Positions 36,057 to 48,548 of a stretch of 64,000 nt of DNA are shown here, piece after piece (the first letter of the stretch is position 1; every line of letters begins with the position of its first letter). The notes below the pieces were generated by a model. It did no database searches, had not been told where the DNA came from, and was given only the letters and a program-made list of their open reading frames with translations. The DNA lies in NCBI GenBank assembly GCA_003344405.1, contig NOWV01000028.1, positions 310,001 through 374,000 on the forward strand, read 5' to 3'. Both the position numbers and the translations under genes were made by a program. The stretch is from Trichoplax sp. H2. Lineage: Eukaryota > Placozoa > Uniplacotomia > Trichoplacea.

Positions 36057-37880
36057 CTAATTAGTAGAAGCCAATAACTCCTTGCATATTTTACATTGAG
36101 TTAAATTTAGGGCAATTAAACGATCAGGACCAAATTCGACAGCAGGATCTGCTCCTATACTTAATAAACATTGAATCCAGTGCGGGTTATTACTTTCAGC
36201 AGCCATATGCAGCAAAGTCTTGCCTTCGACAGTACGGACTTTATTGACGGCTATGGCATCACTTTTGGCATCAATAATTGCTTGCAAGTAGCATGTCGTA
36301 ACTTGATTATAGCGATTTTGTAATTGTAAATCATTCCATATTGGTCGGCAGCGAGTAAAGACAACATAACTGAAAAGTGAATCATAATTTCCTTGGATAG
36401 TATCGGATCCATTGGCACTAACAATGACTTGGATCAGATGATAAAAGGGTAAATTTTGGGCGATGTTTTCAGCACAAAATGGCCGATAATTTAGCATAGT
36501 AAATAAGGAAATCATACTTTCTACATCTTCAAAGTCATACATGGTTGATTTATACCGCTTTAGATAAGGTAATACTCTAATTATTTCTTCTAGTTGATTG
36601 CGATGATAAGGTGCACCATATTGTAGTAACTGAATCGGGATGATATTGAGAGAAAGTCGAAGTATTTCTTGCAATTGAATAAACAAGCTATTTTCCACTT
36701 GATCTGATAATGGAGGATGAAGAGATTCAATAGATTGTAAGCATTGGATATCTCCATCGACGATTGCTTGGATCATTGCTTCTTCCAACATATGATAAAA
36801 AGGTTCTGGATATTGTTGCAAGACGGTAATACATCGATTATTACGATAAGCTGTACAAGGACTATTATGCTTAATTGGATTCTCGCTATCCACATCAGTA
36901 ACGTTTCCATGATCAGCGCAAATCATGTAGCTAATAGTTTTACCAATGTCGTAGATTCCTTTCCAGAAATCAATACGACTACTTCGTGACATTAAATACT
37001 CAAAAGTGCTCTTATTATCTAGCAATAAAGTAAAAAATAAAGATGAAATTTTGTAGACCTCATCCATACTTTGAGTGCTTTGCTCTTTTAACAACAATTG
37101 AACTTTAGATGATTTATTCTTGATAGCAGCCTCAATGATATCGGGTAAATTACATTGGCTCAAATAAGTAACTAGTAAAGATGGACTACCATATTTATAA
37201 ATTTTGAGTAGAAAAATAACAAATCTTTCTTCAATCCAATAAGCTGGTCCTCGGCGTATCCATTGGAAAACACAAGGACCACATAATCGACAACCGTCGT
37301 CGAGTAGCATACGAATAAAATGGTAATGGCCATTATCAGCAGCAACAATAATTGGTAAAATAGTGTGGCTATAGTGACTTTGAAATCGTTTCTTGATCGA
37401 TTGTTGATCTAGCGAAGACGCCATTAATTGTAAGACATTTCTACCTAAAACTTCTAGACCAAATCGTGCAGCGTAGGAAAGAATAATATCGAAATAATGA
37501 ACAACATCACCATGGCGATCGCGGCGTATTCGACTAGCATAGTAAGAATAATTAAACTTAGGCTTTTCTTTCATACATGTTTTGACCGTTGAATGTAAAT
37601 TACCAATATGGCAGTGGTCTACAATCATTTTTCTAGGGCCAAGATAAATTCGTTTATAAAATTGACGATAATTTTCCTTTGATTGCAGCCTTGCTGCCGT
37701 TGTTAATTCTTGACTAACGATTAATTTCCATAATAAATTACTTTTACTATCGTTTTTATCGTCGCCATCATGAATAACGCTATTATAGTAATGGCAAACG
37801 GTTGATATCGTGGCTAATTCCCAACCTTTTAAATAGCCAAATATTCTGGCTAGGAGATCTTTAGGTAAAATTTCACTCAT
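36057..37880 (-). CDS. F-box protein with ankyrin repeats
   Basis: A single-exon 607-aa protein. The frame is open three codons further, but that codon is TTG, so the ATG at 37880 (MSEILPKDLL) is the start. Residues about 1-40 form an F-box (LPKDLLARIFGYL..WELATISTVCHYYNSVI), followed by WKLIVSQE, as is usual after an F-box. Ankyrin-type repeats are seen at about 160-195 (PIIVAADNGHYHFIRMLLDDG) and near the C-terminus (GKTLLHMAAESNNPHWIQCLLSIGADP). The region between is helical with weak repeat character. By family knowledge the F-box would bind SKP1 in an SCF ubiquitin ligase, with the ankyrin part choosing substrates. The substrate is unknown. No intron is seen, which suits a locally amplified or retro-derived gene. 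Confidence 0.85.
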   Translation of the reverse strand: MSEILPKDLLARIFGYLKGWELATISTVCHYYNSVIHDGDDKNDSKSNLLWKLIVSQELTTAARLQSKENYRQFYKRIYLGPRKMIVDHCHIGNLHSTVKTCMKEKPKFNYSYYASRIRRDRHGDVVHYFDIILSYAARFGLEVLGRNVLQLMASSLDQQSIKKRFQSHYSHTILPIIVAADNGHYHFIRMLLDDGCRLCGPCVFQWIRRGPAYWIEERFVIFLLKIYKYGSPSLLVTYLSQCNLPDIIEAAIKNKSSKVQLLLKEQSTQSMDEVYKISSLFFTLLLDNKSTFEYLMSRSSRIDFWKGIYDIGKTISYMICADHGNVTDVDSENPIKHNSPCTAYRNNRCITVLQQYPEPFYHMLEEAMIQAIVDGDIQCLQSIESLHPPLSDQVENSLFIQLQEILRLSLNIIPIQLLQYGAPYHRNQLEEIIRVLPYLKRYKSTMYDFEDVESMISLFTMLNYRPFCAENIAQNLPFYHLIQVIVSANGSDTIQGNYDSLFSYVVFTRCRPIWNDLQLQNRYNQVTTCYLQAIIDAKSDAIAVNKVRTVEGKTLLHMAAESNNPHWIQCLLSIGADPAVEFGPDRLIALNLTQCKICKELLASTN

Positions 37881-38179
37881 AGTCGCCAATTAACCTGATT
37901 ATATGGTAGAATAGAAGGAAGATCTGGAATGATTTCTGGTTTTATTGACTTTGGATAACAATAGTTTGGGAGGAAAGTTTCTTCTCTTATTGTTACCTTA
38001 TAAATAATTCATTGTCATGACTGTCAGAAGAACTGATCTTTAAGTAAAGAAGGAATAGTTTTTCATTTCAATGCGACGAAAGGCCATTGATTTTATTCGA
38101 ATGCTCCGATGGAATTACGCCTGAGTTATAGATTTAAAGCTACATGCAGACGAAAGAGTTTTGAATTCAATTCATCTTT
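37881..38179. other. Upstream region of the F-box/ankyrin gene
   Basis: Presumed promoter by position only; no motif is recognised. Confidence 0.4.
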
Positions 38180-38560
38180 ATTCTAATGCCATTCTCTCTA
38201 TTAAGCTGAAAGATATTCGAAAAGTAAAATCAGTGTTGCTGTACGATGGAAATAGCCTAAATGATTTAATCCGACTTTACTCTAATATCGTTCACTCCAT
38301 TAAATTGAAAGATACTCGAGTAGCAAAATCACTGCTATGATGCCGATAGCCTAAATTATTTAATCCAACTTTACTTCAATATTACTCATTTTCATTAAAT
38401 TGAAAGCTACTCAAATGGTAAAAATCAGTAATATAATGGAAACAGCGAAAATGATTTAATCCAACTTTACTCTAATATCATTCTCTCTATTAAATTGAAA
38501 GATACTCGTATAGCATAATCAGTATTACGATGGAAATAGGCAGAATGATTTAGTCTGCAA
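38180..38560. repeat. Four-copy tandem repeat, about 95 bp
   Basis: Each unit has TTTACTCTAATATC-TTCTCTCTATTAAATTGAAAGATACTCG with changes, then AATCAGT, a GATGGAAATAGCC-like piece and AATGATTTAATCC. Copies start near 38175, 38274, 38373 and 38465. Non-coding. Confidence 0.75.
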
Positions 38561-41500
38561 TATAATTACGTGTACTATTTAACCATTTTATTTAAAGTTC
38601 TCTAAGTTAGAAAAACTTTATGTTCATACAAAGCATCATGCAAGAGAGTTCAAATCTATCATTTTTTCTTAACACTATTGTTGATGCTGTCATAAAATAT
38701 TTGTAAAGCTAAAGTTGAATGACAAGATTCAGTTTGTAAAGATAATTTACTTCACAAATTCTTTGTTATTCAACAAATAATAAATGTTGTCAACGATTGA
38801 AAATATTCGTAAGGCAAGATTCCTCAATGACACAGGACTGTTGTAAATTAATGGATTGTCTAAAACTTTTGTCTTTGAAATTATTATTCATTTTCCTATG
38901 CTAGCCTAGACGATTATAGTCATATCCAATTATTTATTGATTATATTATTCAATTATTTCTAAGCATCTCTAGCTACTATGTACTATGCAATAACTTTAA
39001 GCCGTCTGTCGCAATATTGTTCTTTATATACAGTCAAAATAAAATAACTTTAGCATTCTCTTGCACCCTTGAAGCGTTTTCACAGCTTATTTCAATGATT
39101 ACTACTCTAAAATGAGAATTAATCGTTACAATATCGCCCTTATATGGATTACTACTACGTACCATGATATAGGATTGCTTGAAATAGCGTTAAGAAGAAA
39201 CCTTTCAAATTAATCACTAGTGTTAATGGCTTCTAATATCATGGCTGCAGCAAGTTTTATACTTTATAACTTTGGCCATCTCTGCATCGAACTGTGATGA
39301 GGCAAATGCAAAAATTTCTATTTATTCATGTACATCACTTTAGCCTTTATAGTTATCATAAATTTATAATTTATTCTTATGCCAGATACTGATCTAATAG
39401 AAATACCGGCTTAAATAGATTTAAAAGGAATTGAGTCAAAAGTAGCGCGAAAATAAACAAATTCATTTAAATGTAATAAGTATTATAAAAAGGTACGATT
39501 ATACCCTAGTTCTTAAGGGCTGCATTCATGCTTCTTTATCCGCGAGTAAAAAAATATAGAGTAGTTGTAGACTAGAAATTAAGATTTGAAGGGAATTAAA
39601 ACCTGTTCATTTGTATTAATTTATTTTTCTTAATTTCAATCTGGTACAGTATAGTAATAACCCTTTTAAGGTCAGGACTCTCTGCCCAAAATCTCACGAC
39701 AGTAGCAGTCCTGGCTTGATATAATTATGAATTCATCGGTTAAAATCGTCATCTAGAAATAGACTAGAATTATAATAAATTCAAAATCATATCACTAGCC
39801 ACTCACATATGCAAACTTTCATCTATTAGAACACATAGACTGTATTTATTAAATCCTTAAAGACAATCGTGCTTTCCTTTGATTAAGAAACTATCGTTCT
39901 TGGGTATTTACACCAATGAAAGGTAAATTGCATTTTAGAATGGGTTCAATATATACTCTATGTGTATGTTATATAATAAAGAATTAAAAAATGTTTGCTA
40001 AGAAATTAAAGCTATTTTGATAATACGTATCTGATTTCATCCATAAGTTAAGATTTAACATTCTTGAATTAGCCGTAACGTAATAAATTATACCTGACAA
40101 TTAGCATCGCACAAGTCATGATATTCGCTTACTATCATAGGGTAAGAGATAATTACGATTATCTAATCCAGTCCATATCTTACCCGCAGTCATAATCCTA
40201 TAGATAATTTATATAATTTATTAACTAATTCGAAAAGTATATTATTTGAATAACCTTATTTAAGCGAGATAGTGGCGCGAAAGAGAATATCATTACTTAG
40301 TGCACAGCTGTTGTTTAGAATAATTGGTCATCCTTCATCTTTATTAAACTTTACATTGTGTTAATCTTCTAATCAAAGCAGACATTTAATGCCATACAAA
40401 TAATTATTCGTTGTTTTTAATAATTGAGACCGTAAGATGACAATGCACAACTGCTATTCAGTCTATGTATTGGAAATATATATTAAAACTACGGGTTTTC
40501 TACCGATAAAAATAATTTTACGACGATAACCTGCAGACCAAAATGTAAAAATGCAAAAATTCATGACATACGATACAAATACTGGTTGATCTTTTATGAT
40601 AGATTGTAAATTAATTCTTCAAGTACATAGAGCAAAAGCTATGTTCATATTAAGTCGCTCAAGTCCTATAAATAACTGTCTTTTCAATTTTAAGGATCGT
40701 GACCATTGGTGATAAATTTAGATTAATTGCCAGTTCAGAATTATTTTCTTACTTTACTTAATAATCTTATACAAGCAAGCTGAGCCACATGAAATGATAG
40801 AATAAGCATGATTAATGCTGATTTGGTTTTTAAAAGTATAACACTATATTTAATTTATAAATCTTTGGTAAAGCTTTTCCTTAAGATTTTATTCGATACA
40901 ACTTTTATTATCGAAAAAAATTGACGAAGCTTTAATCTCAATGTCAATAAATTGGCAATTGAAACAGTTCTTAGAAAGTTGAGAATATATTGATTGCAAT
41001 TCTGAAAGTCCTAAAGACGCTAAGAATATTCCTTTCTTTACTACAATTAAGGGAATAAACTATGGGAGATTATCGTGTGAACGCATTCGCTGCAAAGGTA
41101 ATTATAACAATTAAGAATGAACGCTTTGAGTATCCGGATGTTTACTCAGGCTATTTATTGCATTCTAGGATTAAATATTTGTTGCCTTTATTTTAAATTT
41201 AACGTGAAGGTAAAATTTTCTCTATGATAATTTGTTATCTTTGACACAATTCAATAGCCTAATTCTCTTCTCTTTATCGCCGAAACAACTGTATATTAAA
41301 GTAATCATTAAGATCTAGTTTACGCTTTTGGAAGTTAAATGGACTGAAGCTGGGATTGAAAAGATTACTCTCTCATTCATGACTATTGTAGCTCGCTTGT
41401 TACCTAATGACATCATTCTTACTAGTATTAGACATAGGTTTTGATTAGAAGTTATTGTAGTATCTCAAAGTAGGATATGTTGAAGTAAACTGCTAACCAG

Positions 41501-42591
41501 AAGGTTTTGATTTACAGAAATTATACTGTAGAACATAGTCGAAGCTGCTAGCATATCCGCAGACAATGTGAGCATTATGCTAAATATCCATTACGGTGCC
41601 CAACAGAAACAAATCAAGGTGTTACTACATAAATACTTGTAATAAAAAAGTAGTTATAACATGACATACTGCGTGAATTGGACAACCTTCATGTTTATAT
41701 TCAAGATATAAATATATTTTTAGAATATATAGTACGGTTGGTTGAAAAAAAAGTATATTTCTTCGAAATTTAATTAATAGCTGAACCAAATCTAAAACAT
41801 AACGAGGATTATAATACGTAGGTTGCTAAAGTATGAGTTTAGCTTGCATATAATTGTATTTGATCACAGCTACAGAATATATTTTTCAAATTGTAACATA
41901 TTTTTGCGTTAGTAACCTGTTATATATTTAAATAAAAAATGATATTTCGAAATTTTTAATATACACATAACCCAAAATTATAGCTAAACTAATGATGGCA
42001 TAGCTACTGTAACACCGTAAGATTGATATTGTTAGCAGTGCATTGCACTATATAGATTAAACTGTAAACAACGTAATAATTTCCTTACCCAATACAAACT
42101 TAAGTACTCACGTATGAATAATGTAAGATATAATTAATTCTTTGGTAGTTATTACTAGTTAATGCTCATTTTGTAGTTTGCTTATATTATATGTAAATTA
42201 AATGTTTATCATACCAACGTTGGTAGAATGTAAACGCTTTCAGCATATTTTTTTATTTAACATTTTTTTCTAGTGACAGTGCAATACTTTAGAATAAACT
42301 AATGCCAAGAATGCAAACTGTGTGAATTGAAATCAAATTTATTAAGATTGTTCTCCCTTTACTTAAAAATTACGCTTTTCCTGATAATTAGAATGACCAA
42401 TAAGTAGGAAGATAGTCACTTATCTTAGCAGACAGGGCGTACTAATGCAGACTTTATTGATTACTATCAATAACGGATGTAAATGAATATTAATATCAAG
42501 ACACTACTCAGGCAAACGATTGATCATCTTTATTTCAATTAAAAGTTGATACTTTAGCCCCAAATTTGATTTCAGTCACTAATTTAATACC
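38561..42591. other. Long intergenic stretch without a supported gene
   Basis: About 4 kb of AT-rich DNA. One 44-codon ATG frame near 41061 has no domain and is not called. No tandem array or RNA gene is recognised. The right end is the presumed promoter of the piggyBac-derived gene. Confidence 0.5.
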
Positions 42592-45562
42592 ATGCAACAA
42601 AATCATCCATATCTAATTATTAATGGTGAAAGCTATGTTGGTAAGGCCATCGATATACCAGCCAGTTATTGGGGAAGGAAGTGGTGCAAAGAATCGAATG
42701 TTAAGCCATCAAGCAGGATTCGCTGCCTTATTCAAAGCTTTAATCCTAGCAAAAATTCAAATTCTGAAGGTTGTTGGACAGTTCTTTCCAACGGCAGAGA
42801 GTGCATTTTAGATTCACAAGCTTTACAGAGATTTATGGCTGAAGAACACCGTATGTTGTCAGATTATAGTGATCTTTATGAGCTTCGACAAGATGATGAA
42901 GAAATTAGTGATCTTAAAAGGTATCCCACCTATTCAATTTTGTTTGCTAATTTCTTCTGCGCGTATCATATATCAATATTATTTACAATTTTGCCATTAG
43001 TAAAGTAATAAAGGCTTTTCTTATTTATACTAGTATGACCGACATATCGCCGACAATTTCAGCCAAATCGAGTCCGGAAACTATTCGTCAAGCTTTAATG
43101 ACAGAACTGTATGTATACATGCTAATTAGACTGTAAATGGTTTTAAAATTAAATAGTGTATGTAATAAATGAGACGATAGATGGCTAACCGATATTATGT
43201 CGTGAGTTATTATTGGCAATTTTGTGTGCTAAAGCACATCAAAGTAGTTGTTATTAAATCGATCTAAATTTGCTGCTAAAAGATATAATTGAATGAAATG
43301 AGTTATTATCGATACTGGCGTATGGATGCAAATGCAAGGCTAAATGAATTAATTCATGTTTCACTGTATGATAGACTGTAGGTATTTATCAGACCATAAG
43401 TTATTAGTTAGTGAATACCGGCTAAGTCGCGTTATCGCAAGACATATCGTTAGAATTTCAGATATTTGACCTGGGATAAATTGATTGAGCTTATGTGCAG
43501 TTTGGTTAGAATTCCGGTATAGGATTTACGATCTACGACAAAGTATTACATTGGCGAAATAAATTCAACACCAAGTTAGAAGTAGAGTGATCACTATCAT
43601 CATACGGTAATTATTCCACACAAATGTCGAACTTCAAATCAAGTGGATTTTTAACGGATGATAAAATTTCTACTTGAAATGAAGAGAACATTAGTTTAAC
43701 CTATTTAACTTTATACCGTCATCTAATGGTTTGTTGCTAAAGCTTTCCACGAACGATAATAATAGCAACGCATGCTTTACATGTCAGATATTTTGTTAGA
43801 AAGAAATACATAACCGAATGAATAAGCAGTAATTTTGGAACTATTATAATTAATTATTATTTAGGTACCGGTATAAGATTAATCAATGGGCACGTTAATA
43901 ATAGCATGAAATGTGTTAAAATGTTAAATAGTTGATAGCTATGACTGAGGTTATAACGTTAGTTAAATTTGCTAGCTCTACTGCGCGATATCATCTCTAT
44001 TTTCTATCCCGTTCTTAAAATCTAGATCATGCGACTTTAATATCAGTTCAGAGGAAGAATTACTGCTAGATCGCAACAAACGATTCAAGCCGCTACCAAA
44101 ATTTAATCAAAAAGAATGGACAAAGGCTATTTATCGTCGTTACCGAATAGTCAAATTCAATCGAGATCAATATGGCCCAACTATGGAAAAGCAAGCAGAT
44201 TTTACTGCACTCGATTGGTTTAACTTGTTCTTTCCTGATAAACTTTGGCAAGCTATTGCTAATCACAGTAATAGTCGCGTAGCTCAACTATTAGCTGTAG
44301 GTAAAATGAGTGAACAAGTTGTGGATTGGATACCATTAGATGTTAAAACTCTAAAAGCATTTGTTGGCATGGCTATTATAATGGGAAGTATAAAATTTCC
44401 TAGAGTGACTATGTATTGGCAACAATCTCGTAAATATTCATCACTGGGCTATTTCCCGTATGTCTTGTCAATGCGGCGATTTAGTCAAATTTTAAATAAT
44501 TTAGAATTTGATTCTCCTAATAGCAAAAGTAGCAAAAATACCAATGACTCATTAGGTAAAGTTCGTCTGTTATTGGACGGAATTATTCCTTGCTTCAAGC
44601 AGCATTACATGCCTTCAGAAGAATTAAGAATCAGTCAAGCAACACTTCCTTACGCAGGTAATTATACACTAGATGCTCGCCGTCATGATGGAAGATGCAA
44701 TAGTTTAAATGTGCGCATTATTTCTGAAATTTCAACGGGTTATATATTCAATTTACACATTGATCGAGCTTCATCTTCTAATTCAATCAATGATGGCTAC
44801 AATCGAATCAATTGCAATCAAATTAGACAACTGACACAGGGATTACAACATAAAAATCATAAACTCTACGTTGATCATGATGTGATGACAGCAGAATTGG
44901 TCGATCATTTATTAAATTTGGGCTTTTATGCTTGTGGATTAGCTAGAAGTGATTGTAGCGATATACCGCAGGCTTTAAAACGAACATATTCGATTAATAA
45001 TAATAATCACCATCATCGAGGTGGTAGCGTCGTTCAGTGGAGGATGCGACAGCAAACTTTAGTTTGTGCAATCGAGCAAAGTCAATCTGATCCATTATAT
45101 TTTTTCTCATCCATGCATTTACCGCCAAACCGTTATGATATGATTAATGATCATATTTTGGGCCGGCAGCAGCTGGAAGAATATCGATTATATAATGATT
45201 ATCAACGTTGGGAAAAATGCAAGTTGAAGAGCGTCTTGCATAGTTTGTATTACTTTTATAACGGTGGTCGATATTGTAAAAAGTGGCATCGGCGGGTTTT
45301 TTTCTACTTGATAGAATGTTCCTTAGTGAATGCATTTATTGTGGCTCAAAAATGCAGTTATAATAATCAACACCAGCAGGAAAAATCATTGGATACTGCA
45401 GAATTTTTGGACTTTCGATCAGAGATTGCAGAAGCATTAATTGAACAATTTTTGGGTAATGAACCGCAATTTGTTGTGACTAAAGCCTCGAATTTACAAG
45501 TTAAGACGGAAGCAGAGATACTCCATCGCCATTATACATCATCGGATTATATTCATCTATAG
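42592..45562 (+). CDS. piggyBac-transposase-derived protein (PGBD-like), three exons
   Basis: Exons 42592-42920, 43034-43108 and 44026-45562 join in phase through GT-AG introns of 113 and 917 bp into one 646-aa frame. Residues about 1-95 form a compact unrecognised N-terminal domain (YVGKAIDIPASYWGRKW..., then GCWTVLSNGRECIL). Residues about 195-600 match the piggyBac DDE domain in order: FNLFFPDKLWQAI..., LKAFVGMAIIMGSIKFPRVTMYW, MRRFSQILNNLEFD, KVRLLLDGIIPCFKQHYMP, the first catalytic region, STGYIFNLHID, LNLGFYACGLARSD, and KKWHRRVFFYLIECSLVNAFI. The usual IDE at the first catalytic Asp reads ISQ (about 337-339); Asp near 418 is kept; at the third site (YNDYQRWEK, about 524-536) the GGVD motif is gone. 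I see no terminal inverted repeats or TTAA pair. A domesticated, catalytically inactive DNA-binding protein is the best inference. Confidence 0.82.
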
Positions 45563-47070
45563 CAGTGTCTTGGTGAACATCATTTCTCCCCGCCTCCCCC
45601 CCCCCCAAAAAAAACACCAAATGGATGACTAGGCAAACATTGATATTAACTACTGAAATGTACGTATTTCATAATGCACCTTTGCTCCTCTCAAGTTCAT
45701 TCTTAGGAAGCATGTCCATTAGCACTGTACAGACTTGTTATATTGCTAATAGCATCGTGATTGAATTACATGCCTACGAGTAAACTACCTATACTAACTG
45801 ATAATGCGACATCATCCTATAGTGCATGTCTTTGTTCAATATAAGCTGTAACCTATGAAATAAATTGTTACAAGAACGCATCATTTAAGTGCTTTATTCA
45901 GTTTAATGATTGGGGATTCCTCTCCAGTATTATATATATACGCTGTCCATGCTCGATTGTAGGCCATCATTGCAACAATAGCTTTATTAACGCTATACCT
46001 TGGTGCTTTATCCTGTTTGTACAGGAAAAAACTTAAACTAATTTCACTTTAACAGCTGGTTTAAATAGTTTATCAATAGAATGCATCAGTCAGTGCCGCA
46101 TCTGACCATTTTCTATTCAATGCATCTCCAGTAGGACTAAAATAAGTAATTTATATACTCAAATAGGGTGAAGAATTTTAGAGGGAGTTGCAATTCTGTG
46201 TGATACAGTAAAATGTCCCCCTCCCTAGGTCTTTGTAATCTAGCTTACTGTTCAGTAAGAACTTTATCTAATCCTACCGCTTAGCGTCGATCTGTGGCAT
46301 GTAGTAGCCTTACATTTGATTCAAAATGAATGTCAAATGCTTGTCCCATAGTAGACTTTGTACCATTTTGAGCAGTGGCATAGTTTGAAGGTGTTTTCAC
46401 CAGGGACTTGTGAGATAGATACAGTGATTACCAGTGTCTTGCATTTTGAATGAATATTTTTGCCCGTTTAAAATTGAGTACACTGGTTATTACAGTATCT
46501 GTCCATGCAGTACTGATATTAGCCCACCTGTAGTTGAGACCAGAAGCATGGCGAGGACTACCAAAATTTTTAGTATCTTCTACGAAAGTACAAAATCAAA
46601 AAATGGTTTGGCGAATTTTCTCGGAAAGTAGACTATCAAAAAATGTTTCGTGGCCCCCGGCCATGGTTAAATGGCTTGTTTGTGGTTGTCGCAGATTTTG
46701 CGGACTCGTATTTCTATAGATAGTCAGAGACTTGTAGGACTAATACCACTAATACCATTAGTATTATTCTCATGGACTCATGGGCTACTAAAATTAGGGT
46801 AGTTTAGTAGTCCATGACAGTGCTTTTAAAAAAGGAATTTCTTTATTCACTGCAAGTCCTAGACGATAGTATACGACAAGGATGTGTAAGTGGGTTATCT
46901 TCCATTCAATCTAGTAGTGCTATCCAATTTTATACTGTATGGATCGAAAACACATGGATTTCGGTAAAGAGGTATTCTAAAGATTTGCAATTTTGCATAC
47001 AGGTATTGTTGAAATTAATTTTGGCATGTTTGACAGTTCGCTCGCCAATATATGAAGAGTTTTTGGAACC
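45563..47070. other. 3' flank and intergenic DNA after the piggyBac-derived gene
   Basis: A run of 11 C and then 8 A lies at 45596-45614 just after the stop. A polyadenylation-type AATAAA is at 45859-45864, about 300 bp downstream of the stop. GC content rises gradually. No further gene is supported; the small frames near 46434-46719 and 46814-47170 have no recognisable domain. Confidence 0.5.
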
Positions 47071-47422
47071 CTCAGCTGAAACTGTGATACTGATGTATTA
47101 TCTATCGTATACCGGTGAAGACTTTAAAAAAGGGAAAAGTAATGATTTGCTATTGTATCCTCTCTGCTGAAACTGTTGTACTGATGTATTATCGTATACC
47201 GGTGAAGACTTTAAAAAAAGGGAAACTAATGATTTGCCATGGTATCCTCTCAGCTAAAACTGTTGTACTGATGTGTTATCGTATACCGGTGAAGACTTTA
47301 AAAAAAAGGGGAAACTAATGATTTGCCATGGTATCCTCTCAGCTGAAACTGTCTTCCTGATGTATTATCGTATACCAGGGAAGATTTTAAAAAAGGGAAA
47401 ACTAATGATTTGCCATGGTATA
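47071..47422. repeat. Four-copy minisatellite, 87-91 bp
   Basis: Units start at CTCAGCTGAA-type sequences at 47071, 47162, 47249 and 47338. Each contains CTGATGTATTATCGTATACC, GGTGAAGACTTTAAAAAA, GGGAAACTAATGATTTGCC and ATGGTATCCTCT. The period is not a multiple of three and changes through the A-run, so although parts are open it is not a coding repeat. The copies are highly alike, implying recent expansion. Confidence 0.88.
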
Positions 47423-48049
47423 TTTTTATATCGTAACGATCTTCCCATTCGCCAATTTTCATGGTTGTATTTTCAATGTAACAATACTTCATAATGCTAT
47501 TTGGCGTTGCAGTTAATCATAATTTGCGATTTTCGAATAAAGATACTAGATGCATAAATAGTTATAATGAAAAGCCAATGAAGATTTGGGCTTTGCATTT
47601 TCAGGGCAATGTTTTATACTATACTATTTGGTAACTTCTTAGATGCAAATATTAGAGTAACAATAACGCAGTACACTTTATTTATTCCTCAAGTTTTTCT
47701 GCTTCTGCTAGATAACCGCAATACTGTTCTTGCTTGGTGCACGCAGAATCGCTCAGCAGTAATGATCATTAAGGTTCTCATTTCATTGAATGATCTTTAT
47801 TTGAAATTTCTAAGCATGAAAATTTGCGAAGGCAGATCGGCAAGATATAAAAATAGCAAATGATTGGTTTCCCTATCCCCAAAATTGGAGGATATTTTTA
47901 AACTATACCATGTACAAATGGGCAAAACACTCTGGAAAAATGATTCAGCCTTCTCTTCACTTTGACGCCAAGAACGGTCACTGCACGTCGTCTCGCACGG
48001 ACTAGCCTCAACCTTTTCCGCAGCTCACAGTCTCACACTAACACGGACC
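47423..48049. other. Intergenic DNA, no supported gene
   Basis: A frame at 47609-47863 (+) has no recognisable domain. Nothing else can be supported. Confidence 0.5.
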
Positions 48050-48548
48050 ATTGTCACAGACAACTCGTGTACTGTACAGTGTACACGCTGTGACCGCAAT
48101 ACCTCAGTAGTCTACTGGAGTTCTAGTACTGTACTATATGGGAGATTGGGTATGGTATTGCGTTATGTGGACTGTTGACTCCAGTACTGTACTGTAACAG
48201 GCGAAGTGATTGTACTGTACAGTACAGTACAGTGTACTGTGCAGTACCGTGCCGTGCTACAATCCTTTTCACTGTACAATGTACAGTGAAAAGGAGACTA
48301 CAACCCTCCTGGAGGATCGATGTGGACTGCAATTCAACTAACGAATACGTCAGTAGCGATCAAGAATTGTGCTAGGACTTGGCAAGACGAGCGCGTTGAG
48401 CAGGGAAAGAATTAAGTGGAATTTCCATCCAACCAGCTACGTCGATCCGCTATTCGTGAGCTAATTGTATCTTATTCTGCTGTGATTGCCTTCAAGAGAG
48501 AAAGACTGTAGTACGATATCTCGTACTGCAACAGTCGAAAACAAGACT
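48050..48548 (+). promoter_or_regulatory. Palindrome-rich upstream region of GMP synthase
   Basis: A GC-richer segment before the GMPS start, dense in TACTGTAC/GTACAGTA. The perfect decamer palindrome ACTGTACAGT occurs at 48071-48080 and 48214-48223, and a near-perfect palindrome with 16-bp arms around one unpaired A spans 48263-48295 (core CTTTTCACTGTACA and its complement). The decamer recurs upstream of POLR2D. A core-promoter or transcription-factor role is inferred from position; a mobile-element relic is the alternative. Confidence 0.45.

Noticed and set aside
47115-47494. Repeat-encoded proteins from the minisatellite
   Set aside because: Period is not a multiple of three and the frame changes at the A-run, so the open frames are by-products of the repeat.
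48486-48548. N-terminal extension of GMPS by 21 codons
   Set aside because: The upstream opening codon is TTG; the ATG at 48549 gives the expected length.
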